The notes under the pieces are model-generated. The model was not told the origin of the DNA. It was given only the letters and a program-made list of their open reading frames with translations, and did not search any database. Position numbers and translations under genes: made by a program. A stretch of 7,156 nucleotides of DNA from a bacterium. Lineage in GTDB: Bacteria; Planctomycetota; J058; JAJDCP01. The stretch lies in the NCBI GenBank assembly GCA_030428695.1, contig JAUIEM010000452.1:1-7156 (forward strand), given 5' to 3'. This document shows, piece by piece, positions 1-6,784 of this stretch; positions within the stretch are counted from its first letter, which is position 1; the number at the start of each line of letters is the position of its first letter.

Positions 1-1199
1 CGCTGCTCGGGGCGATCTTCGCCCAGGAAGAGGGGCCGCGGAACCTGACGGTGCTGGTGGTCGACGAGGACCAGAGCCCCGAGACACGCGCCCTGGTCGC
101 CCGCATCGACGCCGACACGACCCTGGTGCTGCGCGAGCTGAGCCGGGCCGAGGCGCGCGCGCTGATCGGTCGCGGACGCGCGGCGGTCGCGGTCGTGCTG
201 CCCGAGAGCGTCGGGCTCAGCCTGCGGCCGGCGGCGATGTTCGCCGGGGATCAGCGGGCGGAGGTGCTGCTCCTGCGCGATCCCTCCCGGGGGGCCGAGG
301 CGAGCATGATCGAGGGGCTGCTGACACGGCTGATGATGGAGGAGATCGGGCGCTCCTTCACGGCCCCCGGGCAGATGCGCGAGATGTTCGAGGGCCTGCG
401 GGAAGACCTCGACGACGAGCTCGGCGGCGCGGACAGCACCGTCTTCGGGGGCTTCCTCAACAGCGGCCTCGCCCTCGCCGACAGCCTGCTCGCCCAGACC
501 GAGGCGGACAGCGCGGACGCGGGCGAGGCCGGACCCGGCCTGCGGCCGCCCGTGCGGTTCCGCGGCGAGGCGGTGGTCGCGGCGGGGCCGACCGGCGGCT
601 ACAACTCCCACGCCCACAACTTCTCGGGCATGCTCTGCATGTTCCTGATGTTCTGGGCCCAGCAGGCGGCCCTCGAGCTGTTGAAGGAGCGCCAGACCGG
701 CATGCTGACCCGGCTGCGCCTCGCGCCCCTCGCAGGCTGGCAGCTGATGCTCGGGCGCGGCCTGTCCGCGGCCCTGGTCGCGGTGCTGATCTCGGCGGCG
801 GTGTTCGGCTGCGGGATGGCGCTGTTCGGCATCCCGATCCGCGGGCCGAAGCTCGGCTTCGCGTTGATGATCGCGGCGCACGCGGTGTTCATCGGCGGCT
901 TCGCGATGCTGCTCGGCGGCTTCGCCCGCAGCGAGGCGCAGCTCGGCAGCATCGGGACCTTCCTGATCCTGATCCTCAGCTTCACCGGCGGCGCCTGGCT
1001 GCCGTCCTTCCTCCTGCCCGGCTGGGTCAAGCAGGTCGCCGTCTTCCTCCCGACCTCGTGGGCGACCCACGGCCTCGCCGCGATGACCTGGCGCGGCCTC
1101 GGCCTGGCGGAGATCGCGCTGCCGGTCGCGGTGCTGTGCGGCTGGGGGATCGTCTGCGGCGTGCTCGGGACGCGCGCCGCGGGGCTGCGGGCGGACTGA
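1..1199 (+). CDS. ABC-2 type transporter permease, 5'-truncated by the window edge
   Basis: Membrane subunit of an ABC exporter of the ABC-2 (DrrB/YhhJ-like) class. The frame is open from base 3, and the residues before the GTG at 51 (LLGAIFAQEEGPRNLTVLVV) read as the end of a first transmembrane helix entering the extracytoplasmic domain, so the true start is upstream and the GTG at 51 is not it. A soluble region of about 190 residues follows (VVDEDQSPETRALV opening, then acidic helices). From about base 621 there are five hydrophobic segments: GMLCMFLMFWAQQA, LSAALVAVLISAAVFG, FALMIAAHAVFIGGFAML, SIGTFLILILSFTGGAWL and EIALPVAVLCGWGIVCGVL. The motif N-x-H-x-x-N-F-S-G-M before the second helix and the cytoplasmic LKERQTGMLTRLRLAPL loop are typical of the family. 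With the missing first helix this gives the usual six-helix topology. The ATPase gene would be expected to the left. The cargo cannot be predicted. Confidence 0.88.
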   Translation, partial: LLGAIFAQEEGPRNLTVLVVDEDQSPETRALVARIDADTTLVLRELSRAEARALIGRGRAAVAVVLPESVGLSLRPAAMFAGDQRAEVLLLRDPSRGAEASMIEGLLTRLMMEEIGRSFTAPGQMREMFEGLREDLDDELGGADSTVFGGFLNSGLALADSLLAQTEADSADAGEAGPGLRPPVRFRGEAVVAAGPTGGYNSHAHNFSGMLCMFLMFWAQQAALELLKERQTGMLTRLRLAPLAGWQLMLGRGLSAALVAVLISAAVFGCGMALFGIPIRGPKLGFALMIAAHAVFIGGFAMLLGGFARSEAQLGSIGTFLILILSFTGGAWLPSFLLPGWVKQVAVFLPTSWATHGLAAMTWRGLGLAEIALPVAVLCGWGIVCGVLGTRAAGLRAD

Positions 1200-4100
1200 C
1201 TAGAAGCGCTCGACCGCGGCGAGCGCGGCCTCGGTGTCGAGCTCGCTCTGCAGCTGCGCGCGGTACACGCGCAGGGGGTCGCAGTACGGGTCGAGCGCGA
1301 TGCCGGCGTCGAGGTCGGCGATGGCGCCCGCGAGGTCGCCCTGTCGGGCCTGGACCAGCGCCCGGTTGTTGTAGGCCGCGAGCATCGTCGGATCGAGCTC
1401 GATCGCGCGGGTGAAGTCGGCGGCGGCCTGCTGCCAGAGGCCGAGCTCGAGGCGCAGGTGGCCCCGGTCGTTGCGCAGCGCGGCGTGGTCCGGCGCGAGC
1501 GCGCAGGCGCGGTCGAAGTCGGCGAGGGCCTCCTCCGCGCGGCCGAGCTCGCGGAGGGCGAGCGCGCGGGCGTAGCGGGTCTCGAAGTCGCCGGGCTCGG
1601 CCTCGAGCGAGGCGCCGAAGTCGTCGACCGCGCCCGGGAGGTCACCGCGCAGATAGCGGACGAAGCCGCGTCCGACGAAGGCCCGGGGCTGACGGACCAG
1701 CGCGAGCACCGCGTCGAAGCCGGCGAAGGCCTCCTCGAGGCGGCCGAGGTTGAGCAGGCACCAGGCCCGTTCGTGGCGTCCCACGGAGCGTTGGTCGAGG
1801 CTCGCGCCCGGGCTGACGAGGAGCCGGTCGAAGGCTTCCACCGCCGGCTCGAAGCGGCCCTGCGACTGGTGCGCGAGGCCGAGGTGCAGGGCGGCCTCCG
1901 CGTTCGTGGGGTGGAGCGCCAGGGCGGTCTCCGCGTCCTCGATGCACGCCTCGACCTGCCCGAGATCCCAGCAGATCGCCGCGCGCAGGGAGTAGGCGTC
2001 GGCCGTCGCCTCGAGGGGGAGCGAGGCCTCGATGTCGGCCAGCGCGTCGCCGTGACGGTCGAGCTTGTACAGGAGCCGCGCCCGCTCGACCAGGGCGTCG
2101 ACCTCGACGTCGCCGCCGAGCTCGATCGCGATACCGAATTCGCGCAGGGCCATCTCGTGGTAGCCGAGCTCGCACACGACCCGGGCCCGCATCAGGTGAG
2201 CAAGGGGACTGCGCGGGGCGAGGGCGACCGCCCGGTCCGCCGCGCTCGTCGCCACGACGACGGCGCCGAGCTGGCGCAGGACCTCGGCACGCATCGCCCA
2301 GCACTCCGGCAGGTCGGGGTCGAGCTCCAGGGCGCGGTCGTAGTCGGCGAGGGCTCCCTCCAGGTCGCCGAGGGCGTGGCGGGCGATGCCGCGGTGGTGG
2401 AAGCCGAGGGCGCGCGCTCCGACCCCTTCCAGCACCGCGTCGAAGCCGGCGAGCGCCGCGCGGTGCTGCCCTTGCTTCACCTGGCTGACGGCCTGGCTGT
2501 AGCGCGCTTCCCAGTGCTCCTCCTCGGTCGCGCTGGCGGCGAGGGCGCGGTCGAAGTCGGCGATCGCCTCCGCCTGGCGGCCCTGGCGACCGAGCAGCCG
2601 GCCGCGGGCGATCAGCAACTCGGCGTCGGCGGGGTGCTGCGCGAGGGCGCGGTCGAGGGAAGCGCGCGCGCTGTCGGGCTCCCCGACCGCGTCGAGACAC
2701 AGGCTGGCGCCGATCCAGTCCGCGCGGGCGCCGGTCCCGTCCGCGAGCAGCCGCTGGAAGTCCTCGAGCGCGGCGGCGAAGCGCCCGCGGTCGTAGCGCA
2801 GCCAGGCCCTGCAGCGCAGGCGCTCCGGGTCCGCTTCCTCCCCATCTTCTTCGGGCACCCGCTCGAGGCAGGGCTTCACCCGCCGCCACTGCGCGCTGCC
2901 CGGGCCGAAGCGGCTGCGGATGGTGCGGAACAGCGGCAGCGCGGCATCCGGATGGCGCGTGTTGCACAGGGCGACGCCGGCCGCGACCACCGGCTCGAGG
3001 TCCTCGCGCCCGGCGAGGAACTCCGCCAGCGCGGCGACCGCGTGCTCCGGCTCCGGCCCCGCGGCGAGGGCCTCGACGATCAGCCCGATCTCCGCCCGGT
3101 CGGCGGCGTCCGGGTCCGGCGCGCCGAGCGCGGCGAGCCGCTGCCGCAGGAGCTTCCCGACCTCGGGCTGAGGGAAGGCGGCGAGCGTCGCGATCAGCTC
3201 GGCCTGGGTCGGACGCCAGGCCTCGCGCCCGGGGCGGTCGAGCCCGCGCCGCACGTCCTCGAGGGCGGCGTGGGTGGCCAGCAGGGCGCGGTCACGCTCG
3301 CGGTCCTGGGCGGCGACCTGTTCCGCGTGGTCGCGGGCGTCGGCGTACAGGAACCCGCCGCAGGTCAGGGTGAGCACCAGCCCGGCGAGGGCCAGCCCTC
3401 GCGCCAGGCCCCGCCGTCGGCGCAGGAGCAGCCGCAGGCGGTAGCGCCAGCCTCCCCCGACCGCGTCGACCGGCGCCCCGGCGAGGAAGCGCGCGACATC
3501 CTCCCCCAGGCCGCGCGCGGAGGCGTAGCGCGCGGCGGGATCGCGGGCCAGGGCTCGCAGGCAGATCGCCTGCAGCTCGAAGGGGATCGATGCTCCCTTG
3601 CGCTGCGGGCGTTTCGGCGTCCGGTGCAGGACGAGATGCAGCTGCTGGCGACGATCGAAGGAGCGGTGGGGCGGGCGCCCCGCGAGCAGCGTGTACAGGA
3701 TCGCCCCGAGCGAGTACACGTCCGCCCGCGCGTCGACGCCCGCCGCGTCTTCGATCTGCTCCGGCGCCATGTACTCCGGCGTCCCGAGGACGTCGCCGGC
3801 GCCCGTCAGCGAGCCCGCTGCGCTCGTCCCGCCGAAGGCGGAGTCGTCGCCCGCGGACTCCGGCGCCCGCGCCAGCCCCCAGTCGAGCACCTGCACCTCG
3901 CCGTGGTCGCCGATCATCACGTTCTGGGGCTTGAGGTCCCGGTGCACCACCCCGCGCCGATGGGCGAAGTCGACGGTCGCGCAGACCTCCTGGAAGAGCG
4001 CCAGGCGGCGCCGCAGGTCGAAGGGCTCCTCGGCCTCGAGCGCGGCGAGGGTGCGCCCCTCGATCAGCCGCATCGTGAAGTACAGCCGGCCCTCGCCGTC

Positions 4101-4388
4101 GCTGCCGAAGTCGTACAGGGGGACGATGCCGGGGTGCTGGAGCTGCCCGGTGATCCGCGCCTCGCGGCCGAAGCGCCGGAGCAGGGCGGACTTGCTGCGG
4201 ATGCCGGGGGAGACGACCTTCATCGCGACCTCGCGCCCGAGGTTGCGGTCGAGCGCGCGGTACACGATCCCCATCCCGCCCCGGCCGAGCTCGGAGACGA
4301 TCTGGTAGCGGCTCGGCCGCGCCGGGGCGACGGGGTCCGTCCCCTCCGGGGCGACGGTGACGGCAGTCGGGCAGGTGTCGGGGTGCAT
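1200..4388 (-). CDS. Transmembrane Ser/Thr protein kinase with C-terminal TPR array (1062 aa)
   Basis: Eukaryotic-like (Hanks-type, PknB/Pkn family) kinase that should phosphorylate Ser/Thr on unknown partners at the cytoplasmic membrane face. Kinase domain at residues 28-303: P-loop LGRGGMGIVY (34-43), VAMK with Lys57, Glu76 in helix C, HRDLKPQN (149-156, catalytic Asp151), DWG (169-171) instead of DFG, GTPEYMAPEQ (202-211), DVYSLG (223-228) and Arg287 near the domain end. All catalytic residues are present. The Ser/Thr/Gly-rich activation loop offers autophosphorylation sites. A basic run (RLRLLLRRRRG) precedes one transmembrane helix at about 329-349, which predicts a cytoplasmic kinase and an outside C-terminal part. 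Residues 350-520 are helical; 521-1062 are TPRs. I chose the ATG at 4388 because GGAGGAGA sits just upstream; the frame stays open to a TTG at 4484, but that extension is unlike a protein. It lies 171 bp after the tail-anchored gene on the same strand and abuts the permease stop. Confidence 0.95.
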   Translation of the reverse strand: MHPDTCPTAVTVAPEGTDPVAPARPSRYQIVSELGRGGMGIVYRALDRNLGREVAMKVVSPGIRSKSALLRRFGREARITGQLQHPGIVPLYDFGSDGEGRLYFTMRLIEGRTLAALEAEEPFDLRRRLALFQEVCATVDFAHRRGVVHRDLKPQNVMIGDHGEVQVLDWGLARAPESAGDDSAFGGTSAAGSLTGAGDVLGTPEYMAPEQIEDAAGVDARADVYSLGAILYTLLAGRPPHRSFDRRQQLHLVLHRTPKRPQRKGASIPFELQAICLRALARDPAARYASARGLGEDVARFLAGAPVDAVGGGWRYRLRLLLRRRRGLARGLALAGLVLTLTCGGFLYADARDHAEQVAAQDRERDRALLATHAALEDVRRGLDRPGREAWRPTQAELIATLAAFPQPEVGKLLRQRLAALGAPDPDAADRAEIGLIVEALAAGPEPEHAVAALAEFLAGREDLEPVVAAGVALCNTRHPDAALPLFRTIRSRFGPGSAQWRRVKPCLERVPEEDGEEADPERLRCRAWLRYDRGRFAAALEDFQRLLADGTGARADWIGASLCLDAVGEPDSARASLDRALAQHPADAELLIARGRLLGRQGRQAEAIADFDRALAASATEEEHWEARYSQAVSQVKQGQHRAALAGFDAVLEGVGARALGFHHRGIARHALGDLEGALADYDRALELDPDLPECWAMRAEVLRQLGAVVVATSAADRAVALAPRSPLAHLMRARVVCELGYHEMALREFGIAIELGGDVEVDALVERARLLYKLDRHGDALADIEASLPLEATADAYSLRAAICWDLGQVEACIEDAETALALHPTNAEAALHLGLAHQSQGRFEPAVEAFDRLLVSPGASLDQRSVGRHERAWCLLNLGRLEEAFAGFDAVLALVRQPRAFVGRGFVRYLRGDLPGAVDDFGASLEAEPGDFETRYARALALRELGRAEEALADFDRACALAPDHAALRNDRGHLRLELGLWQQAAADFTRAIELDPTMLAAYNNRALVQARQGDLAGAIADLDAGIALDPYCDPLRVYRAQLQSELDTEAALAAVERF
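1203..2828 (-). repeat. About 16 tandem tetratricopeptide repeats in the kinase
   Basis: Residues 521-1062 fall into about 16 units of roughly 34 residues with the TPR pattern (W/Y/A at helix A, G-x-x-x-x-A-L-x-D-x-x-x-A-L at helix B, P at the end). Clear examples are GDLEGALADYDRALELDP, GRAEEALADFDRACALAP and GDLAGAIADLDAGIALDP. Some units are weaker, such as the one with LGAVVVATSAADRAVALAP. Such arrays form superhelical scaffolds that bind proteins or peptides. The repeats differ enough at DNA level to suggest old duplications. Confidence 0.85.
1206..1226 (+). terminator. GC-rich hairpin just after the permease stop, possible terminator
   Basis: A perfect 7-bp inverted repeat, GCGCTCG at 1206-1212 and CGAGCGC at 1220-1226, encloses a 7-base loop. 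It begins seven bases after the permease stop codon and lies inside the last codons of the convergent kinase gene. No T-run follows, so it is not a classical intrinsic terminator. It could still slow or end transcription of the permease, or simply be a chance product of high GC. Confidence 0.3.
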
Positions 4389-4392
4389 CGGA

Positions 4393-4400
4393 TCTCCTCC
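4393..4400 (-). promoter_or_regulatory. Ribosome binding site of the kinase gene
   Basis: On the minus strand GGAGGAGA is followed by TCCG and the ATG, so the GGAGG core is seven bases from the start. This fixes the start at 4388 against the longer TTG frame. Confidence 0.8.
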
Positions 4401-4491
4401 GCAGGGGGAGGAGCAAGCCACGTGCCAGGACGGGGCCGGCGCGCGGCGGGGGTTCCGCCGGTTCCCCTCCTGCAAGGATGTCAAGCGGGGC

Positions 4492-4533
4492 TTACGGATG
4501 GGATCCGGCGAAGACCAGCCGGTAGCCGATCAC
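4492..4533 (-). pseudogene. Possible relic of an FGE/SUMF1-type C-terminus (13 codons)
   Basis: From a GTG at 4533 the minus strand reads VIGYRLVFAGSHP and then TAA. Proteins of the formylglycine-generating enzyme/SUMF1 family often end in a short G-F-R-L-V motif near the terminus, and this peptide resembles that pattern. The same frame continues upstream only as an Arg-rich shadow of the neighbouring gene, so no further domain is present. It could be the remnant of a deleted gene, a tiny leader peptide (AAGGGA lies eight bases before the GTG) or chance. Confidence is low because the match is so short. Confidence 0.18.
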
Positions 4534-4559
4534 GGGATGGTCCCTTCGACGGGGGCGCC

Positions 4560-5291
4560 TCAACGCAGGGCGAAGAACGCGATCACTCCGGCGACCGTGA
4601 GCAGCAGCCCACCGAGGAGCAGCCACGGCAGCCGCCGCATGCGCTTCCGTCGCGCCCGCTCGGCGCGCTTGCGGGCGCGATGCTCCAGCTCCCGGAAGCG
4701 CCGCTTGCGGGTCTTGAAGGACCGGCGGATGCTCTTCAGCTCACCGTCCGACTTGCCCTGCAGACGGGTGGAGAGCTTCGCTGCCAGCGGGCTGATGTCG
4801 AAGCAGACCCCGCCCCGTCTGGTCTCCCACAGGTCGATGCTCCGCTCCTTCCGGTGGATCGCCCGGCGCCGTTCGGGCTCCTGCTTGAGGACGGCTTCGA
4901 GAAAGAAGTACTCGTCCTCGAGGCTCGTGATCTTGAACGGACGCTCGAGGGAGCCGTCGCCGGACTTCCCGATCCCCTCGACCAGGGCCTGGAGCATCGT
5001 CTGTTCGCGCGCCTCTTCGTGCTCCCGCCCCAGCTTGTGCAGGATCATCGCCCGCATGAGCCGGGCGCTGGGCCGCGCGCACAGGTTGACGCGCGCTCTC
5101 TCCCAGGCCTCGAGCGCCTGCTCCAGGCGCTCCTCCTCGACGAGCGCGGCCACCTCCTGGAGCGGGTGGCTGTACGGGGCGTAGTCGGGATGCTGGAACA
5201 GCGTGTCGAGCACGGCGAGCCACGACCGCTCGGTGCGCTCGCGGGCGTGGGCCGCGAGCAGCTGTTCCAGGGTAGGGGTGTCGACGCTCAT
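4560..5291 (-). CDS. Tail-anchored protein with helical N-half and DUF4919-like segment (243 aa)
   Basis: Function unknown. Residues 1-105 are helical and partly TPR-like (EEERLEQALEAWERARVNL, then ARLMRAMILHKLGREHEEA). Residues 107-173 contain SGDGSLERPFKI, DEYFFLEAVL and GGVCFDIS, a spacing that recalls the DUF4919 family (GDG, then an EY pair, then a final aromatic-D motif); this is recall of a pattern, not a search. Residues 186-220 form a strongly basic, probably coiled helix rich in Arg and Lys. The final 23 residues (221-243, LPWLLLGGLLLTVAGVIAFF and three more) are one hydrophobic helix, so the protein should be a C-tail-anchored membrane protein facing the cytoplasm. The start at 5291 is supported by GGAGG five bases upstream; the longer open frame to 5414 has no such support. 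It precedes the kinase on the same strand, so it may be an adaptor or substrate of it, which is inference. Confidence 0.85.
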   Translation of the reverse strand: MSVDTPTLEQLLAAHARERTERSWLAVLDTLFQHPDYAPYSHPLQEVAALVEEERLEQALEAWERARVNLCARPSARLMRAMILHKLGREHEEAREQTMLQALVEGIGKSGDGSLERPFKITSLEDEYFFLEAVLKQEPERRRAIHRKERSIDLWETRRGGVCFDISPLAAKLSTRLQGKSDGELKSIRRSFKTRKRRFRELEHRARKRAERARRKRMRRLPWLLLGGLLLTVAGVIAFFALR

Positions 5292-5489
5292 CTCTCCCTC
5301 CGGCGTGCAGCGGGTTCTCTTCCTTCTCCCGGATCCCGGCGGGGGCTCAATGTTCTTCTTCGGGACGTCGAGGGGGCGTGGGCAGGAGGTGCACGATGGC
5401 ACCCAGGCCCGCATCGGCGCGCGCGATCATCGATGTGGCGCGCTTGCACACCTGTCGCGGGGCGTCCATAATCCGGGCAGGAGGCACGG
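5292..5489. promoter_or_regulatory. Divergent intergenic region
   Basis: This 198-bp stretch separates two divergently transcribed genes and must hold both promoters. The rightward one is listed separately. For the leftward gene I see the GGAGG at 5301-5297 but no clear -35/-10 pair. GGCGCGC occurs twice, at 5416-5422 and 5437-5443, around ATCATCGAT; because GCGCGC is self-complementary the pair also forms an inverted repeat with a 15-base spacer. It ends directly before the candidate -35 at 5444, a place suitable for an operator, but GC-rich DNA produces such repeats often. Confidence 0.4.
5444..5472 (+). promoter_or_regulatory. Candidate sigma-70-type promoter for the Roadblock-like gene
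   Basis: TTGCAC at 5444-5449 is followed after exactly 17 bases by CATAAT at 5467-5472. The -10 matches the consensus in five of six positions and is one of the few AT-rich hexamers here; the -35 matches only in its TTG. A start about seven bases after the -10 would fall near 5479, at the first base of the AGGAGG at 5479-5484, giving a very short leader of about 11 bases before the ATG at 5490. Confidence 0.4.
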
Positions 5490-6113
5490 ATGGGCAACCT
5501 CGGAGAGCTGTGCAGGAAGGCGGTCGACACGACGCCGGGAGCCCTGGCCTGCGGCGTCGTCGACCTGAAGACCGCGCGCATGGGCATGCACCACACCTTC
5601 GATCGGCTGGCGAAAGAGGTCCTCAACGCCGCGGCCCGCAGCATCGTCGCGATGTTCAGGGACAACCCGCTGCTCGGGCTCGAGGCGGCGCTGGAAGACG
5701 ACGGAGAGCCGCTCGCCCGGGAGATGTTCGTGCGCTCCGACCGCGCGCTCTACTTCCTCAAGGCCGTGCCCGAGCGGGGCGTCGTCTTCGCGTTGATGGC
5801 CCAGCGCCTCACCGATCACGGCCGCGCCTGGCACGCGGTCCGTCAGGCGGTCGCCGCGTTCAAGCTCAGCGAGGGGCTCGAGTCGAGCCGGCCGCTGTCG
5901 GCCTTCCCGGCGGGCACCGGCGGGCGCGAGCCGACTCTGCGGATGAAGCGTCCGACGCTGCGCAGCAGCAAGCCGCTGCCCCGCCGTCCCGCGCATCCGC
6001 CACCGGAGCCGCCTCGCACGAGGCCGAAGACGGGCCACGGCAAGGGGTCCCGGTTGGCCGACGATCATCCCGCGATCCAGCGGGGCTTCCCGAGCATCGG
6101 AGGGGACGGATGA
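5490..6113 (+). CDS. Roadblock/LC7-like protein with disordered Pro/Arg-rich tail (207 aa)
   Basis: No strong motif identifies it, but the order of predicted elements fits the Roadblock/LC7 fold: helix 1 (residues 1-16), strands GALACGVVDL and RMGMHHTF, a long helix DRLAKEVLNAAARSIVAMF, three strands (EPLAREMFVRSD, RALYFLKAVPE, RGVVFALMAQRL) and a closing helix DHGRAWHAVRQAVAAF, ending near residue 127. Bacterial Roadblock proteins of the MglB type regulate small Ras-like GTPases or act as dimeric scaffolds; no GTPase is visible here. The remaining 80 residues are rich in Pro, Arg and Ser, probably disordered, and basic. The start at 5490 has AGGAGG five bases upstream. Its TGA overlaps the ATG of the SDR gene, so both are likely translated from one mRNA. 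There is no signal peptide or membrane helix, so it should be cytoplasmic. The fold call is inference; an unknown small alpha/beta protein is the alternative. Confidence 0.82.
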   Translation: MGNLGELCRKAVDTTPGALACGVVDLKTARMGMHHTFDRLAKEVLNAAARSIVAMFRDNPLLGLEAALEDDGEPLAREMFVRSDRALYFLKAVPERGVVFALMAQRLTDHGRAWHAVRQAVAAFKLSEGLESSRPLSAFPAGTGGREPTLRMKRPTLRSSKPLPRRPAHPPPEPPRTRPKTGHGKGSRLADDHPAIQRGFPSIGGDG

Positions 6114-6784
6114 GGGACCGCGATGTGGTGATCACCGGCGGCACGGGCGGTCTCGGCCGCGCGGTGGTCGGCGCCCTGCTCGCCAGCGGCGCGCGCTGTC
6201 ACGTGACCTGGCTGTTCGAGCGCGAGCTCGAAGACTTCCCGCACCGCGACGCGGTCACGCTGCACCGGGTCGACTGTGCGGATGAGGAAGCCGTCCGCGC
6301 GCTCTACGCCGGGGTGGACGGGCTGTGGGCCTCGTTGCACCTGATCGGTGGCTTCGCGATGGCGGGTGTGACCGAGACCTCCCTCGAGGACTTCCTCGGC
6401 CAGCAGCGCATCAACGTGCAGACCTGCTTCCTCTGCTGCCGGGAGGCCGTGCGGGCCCTGCGGGGGAGTGGAGGTCGCATCGTCAACGTCGCCGCGCGGG
6501 TCGCCGCCGCGCCCGTCGGCGGGATGCTCGCCTACAGCACCGCCAAGGGAGCGGTCGCGGCGCTGACCCGGGCCCTCGCGGCCGAGGTGCTCGGCGACGG
6601 CATCCTCGTCAACGCGATCGCGCCCTCGATCATCGACACCCCGGCGAACCGCGCGGCGATGCCGGACGCCGACTTCTCGACCTGGCCCAGGCCAGCCGAG
6701 CTCGCCGAGGCGATCGCCTTCCTCTGCAGCCCGGAGAACACGCTGACCACGGGCGCCGTGCTGCCGGTCTACGGCCGGGGCTGA
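6110..6784 (+). CDS. Short-chain dehydrogenase/reductase lacking the catalytic Ser (224 aa)
   Basis: Rossmann-fold NAD(P)-dependent oxidoreductase of the SDR family. The cofactor loop TGGTGGLG is at residues 9-16, the adenine-contacting Asp at 55 (HRVDCAD), the conserved Asn at 102 (RINVQTCF) and the active-site pair at Tyr142 and Lys146 (YSTAK). The C-terminal part has the usual ILVNAIAPSIIDTP and a final ENTLTTGAVLPVYG. Two departures stand out: the NNAG motif is replaced by IGGF (79-82), and the Ser normally 13 residues before the Tyr is Ala129 (NVAARVAAAP). Dihydropteridine reductase and related SDRs also lack that Ser, so this is not proof of inactivity. At 224 residues it is slightly shorter than the classical 250. 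GGAGGGG at 6099-6105 precedes the start, and ATGA overlap with the preceding gene indicates translational coupling. The substrate cannot be inferred. Confidence 0.92.
   Translation: MRDRDVVITGGTGGLGRAVVGALLASGARCHVTWLFERELEDFPHRDAVTLHRVDCADEEAVRALYAGVDGLWASLHLIGGFAMAGVTETSLEDFLGQQRINVQTCFLCCREAVRALRGSGGRIVNVAARVAAAPVGGMLAYSTAKGAVAALTRALAAEVLGDGILVNAIAPSIIDTPANRAAMPDADFSTWPRPAELAEAIAFLCSPENTLTTGAVLPVYGRG

Larger units (their letters stand above)
4389..4559 (-). promoter_or_regulatory. 171-bp leader between the tail-anchored gene and the kinase
   Basis: This gap is long enough for a separate kinase promoter. A perfect TTGACA lies at 4484-4479 (minus strand), but no AT-rich -10 hexamer is found 15-19 bases downstream, so it is not a convincing sigma-70 promoter. 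A 6-bp hairpin (CGGCGG at 4444-4449, CCGCCG at 4455-4460, loop of five) lies in the leader. No T-run terminator for the upstream gene is visible, so read-through from it is possible. A short orphan reading frame at 4533-4492 is listed separately. Confidence 0.35.

Noticed and set aside
599..1645. A 348-codon minus-strand frame antisense to the permease
   Set aside because: Ser/Arg/Pro-rich shadow that overlaps both the permease and the kinase C-terminus; no domain is seen.
4389..4484. N-terminal extension of the kinase from a TTG at 4484
   Set aside because: The 32 extra residues are Pro/Arg/Cys-rich without a recognisable element, and the ATG at 4388 has a strong ribosome site.
4479..4484. 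Perfect TTGACA hexamer as a kinase promoter
   Set aside because: No -10-like hexamer occurs at 15-19 bases downstream; the sequence there is CCGGCG-type DNA.
1458..5471. A 1337-codon open frame on the plus strand, antisense to the kinase and tail-anchored genes
   Set aside because: It mirrors two well-supported genes in the opposite strand, crosses their intergenic gap, and has the Arg/Gly/Glu-rich, motif-free composition of a GC-rich antisense shadow.
5396..6109. A second ATG at 5396 with AGGAGG (5384-5389) six bases upstream, in frame with the SDR, giving a fused protein
   Set aside because: The ribosome site is good, but the frame then overlaps the whole Roadblock-like gene and reads as Arg/Gly/Ala-rich sequence with no domain, while the ATG at 6110 has its own site and starts exactly at the Rossmann motif.
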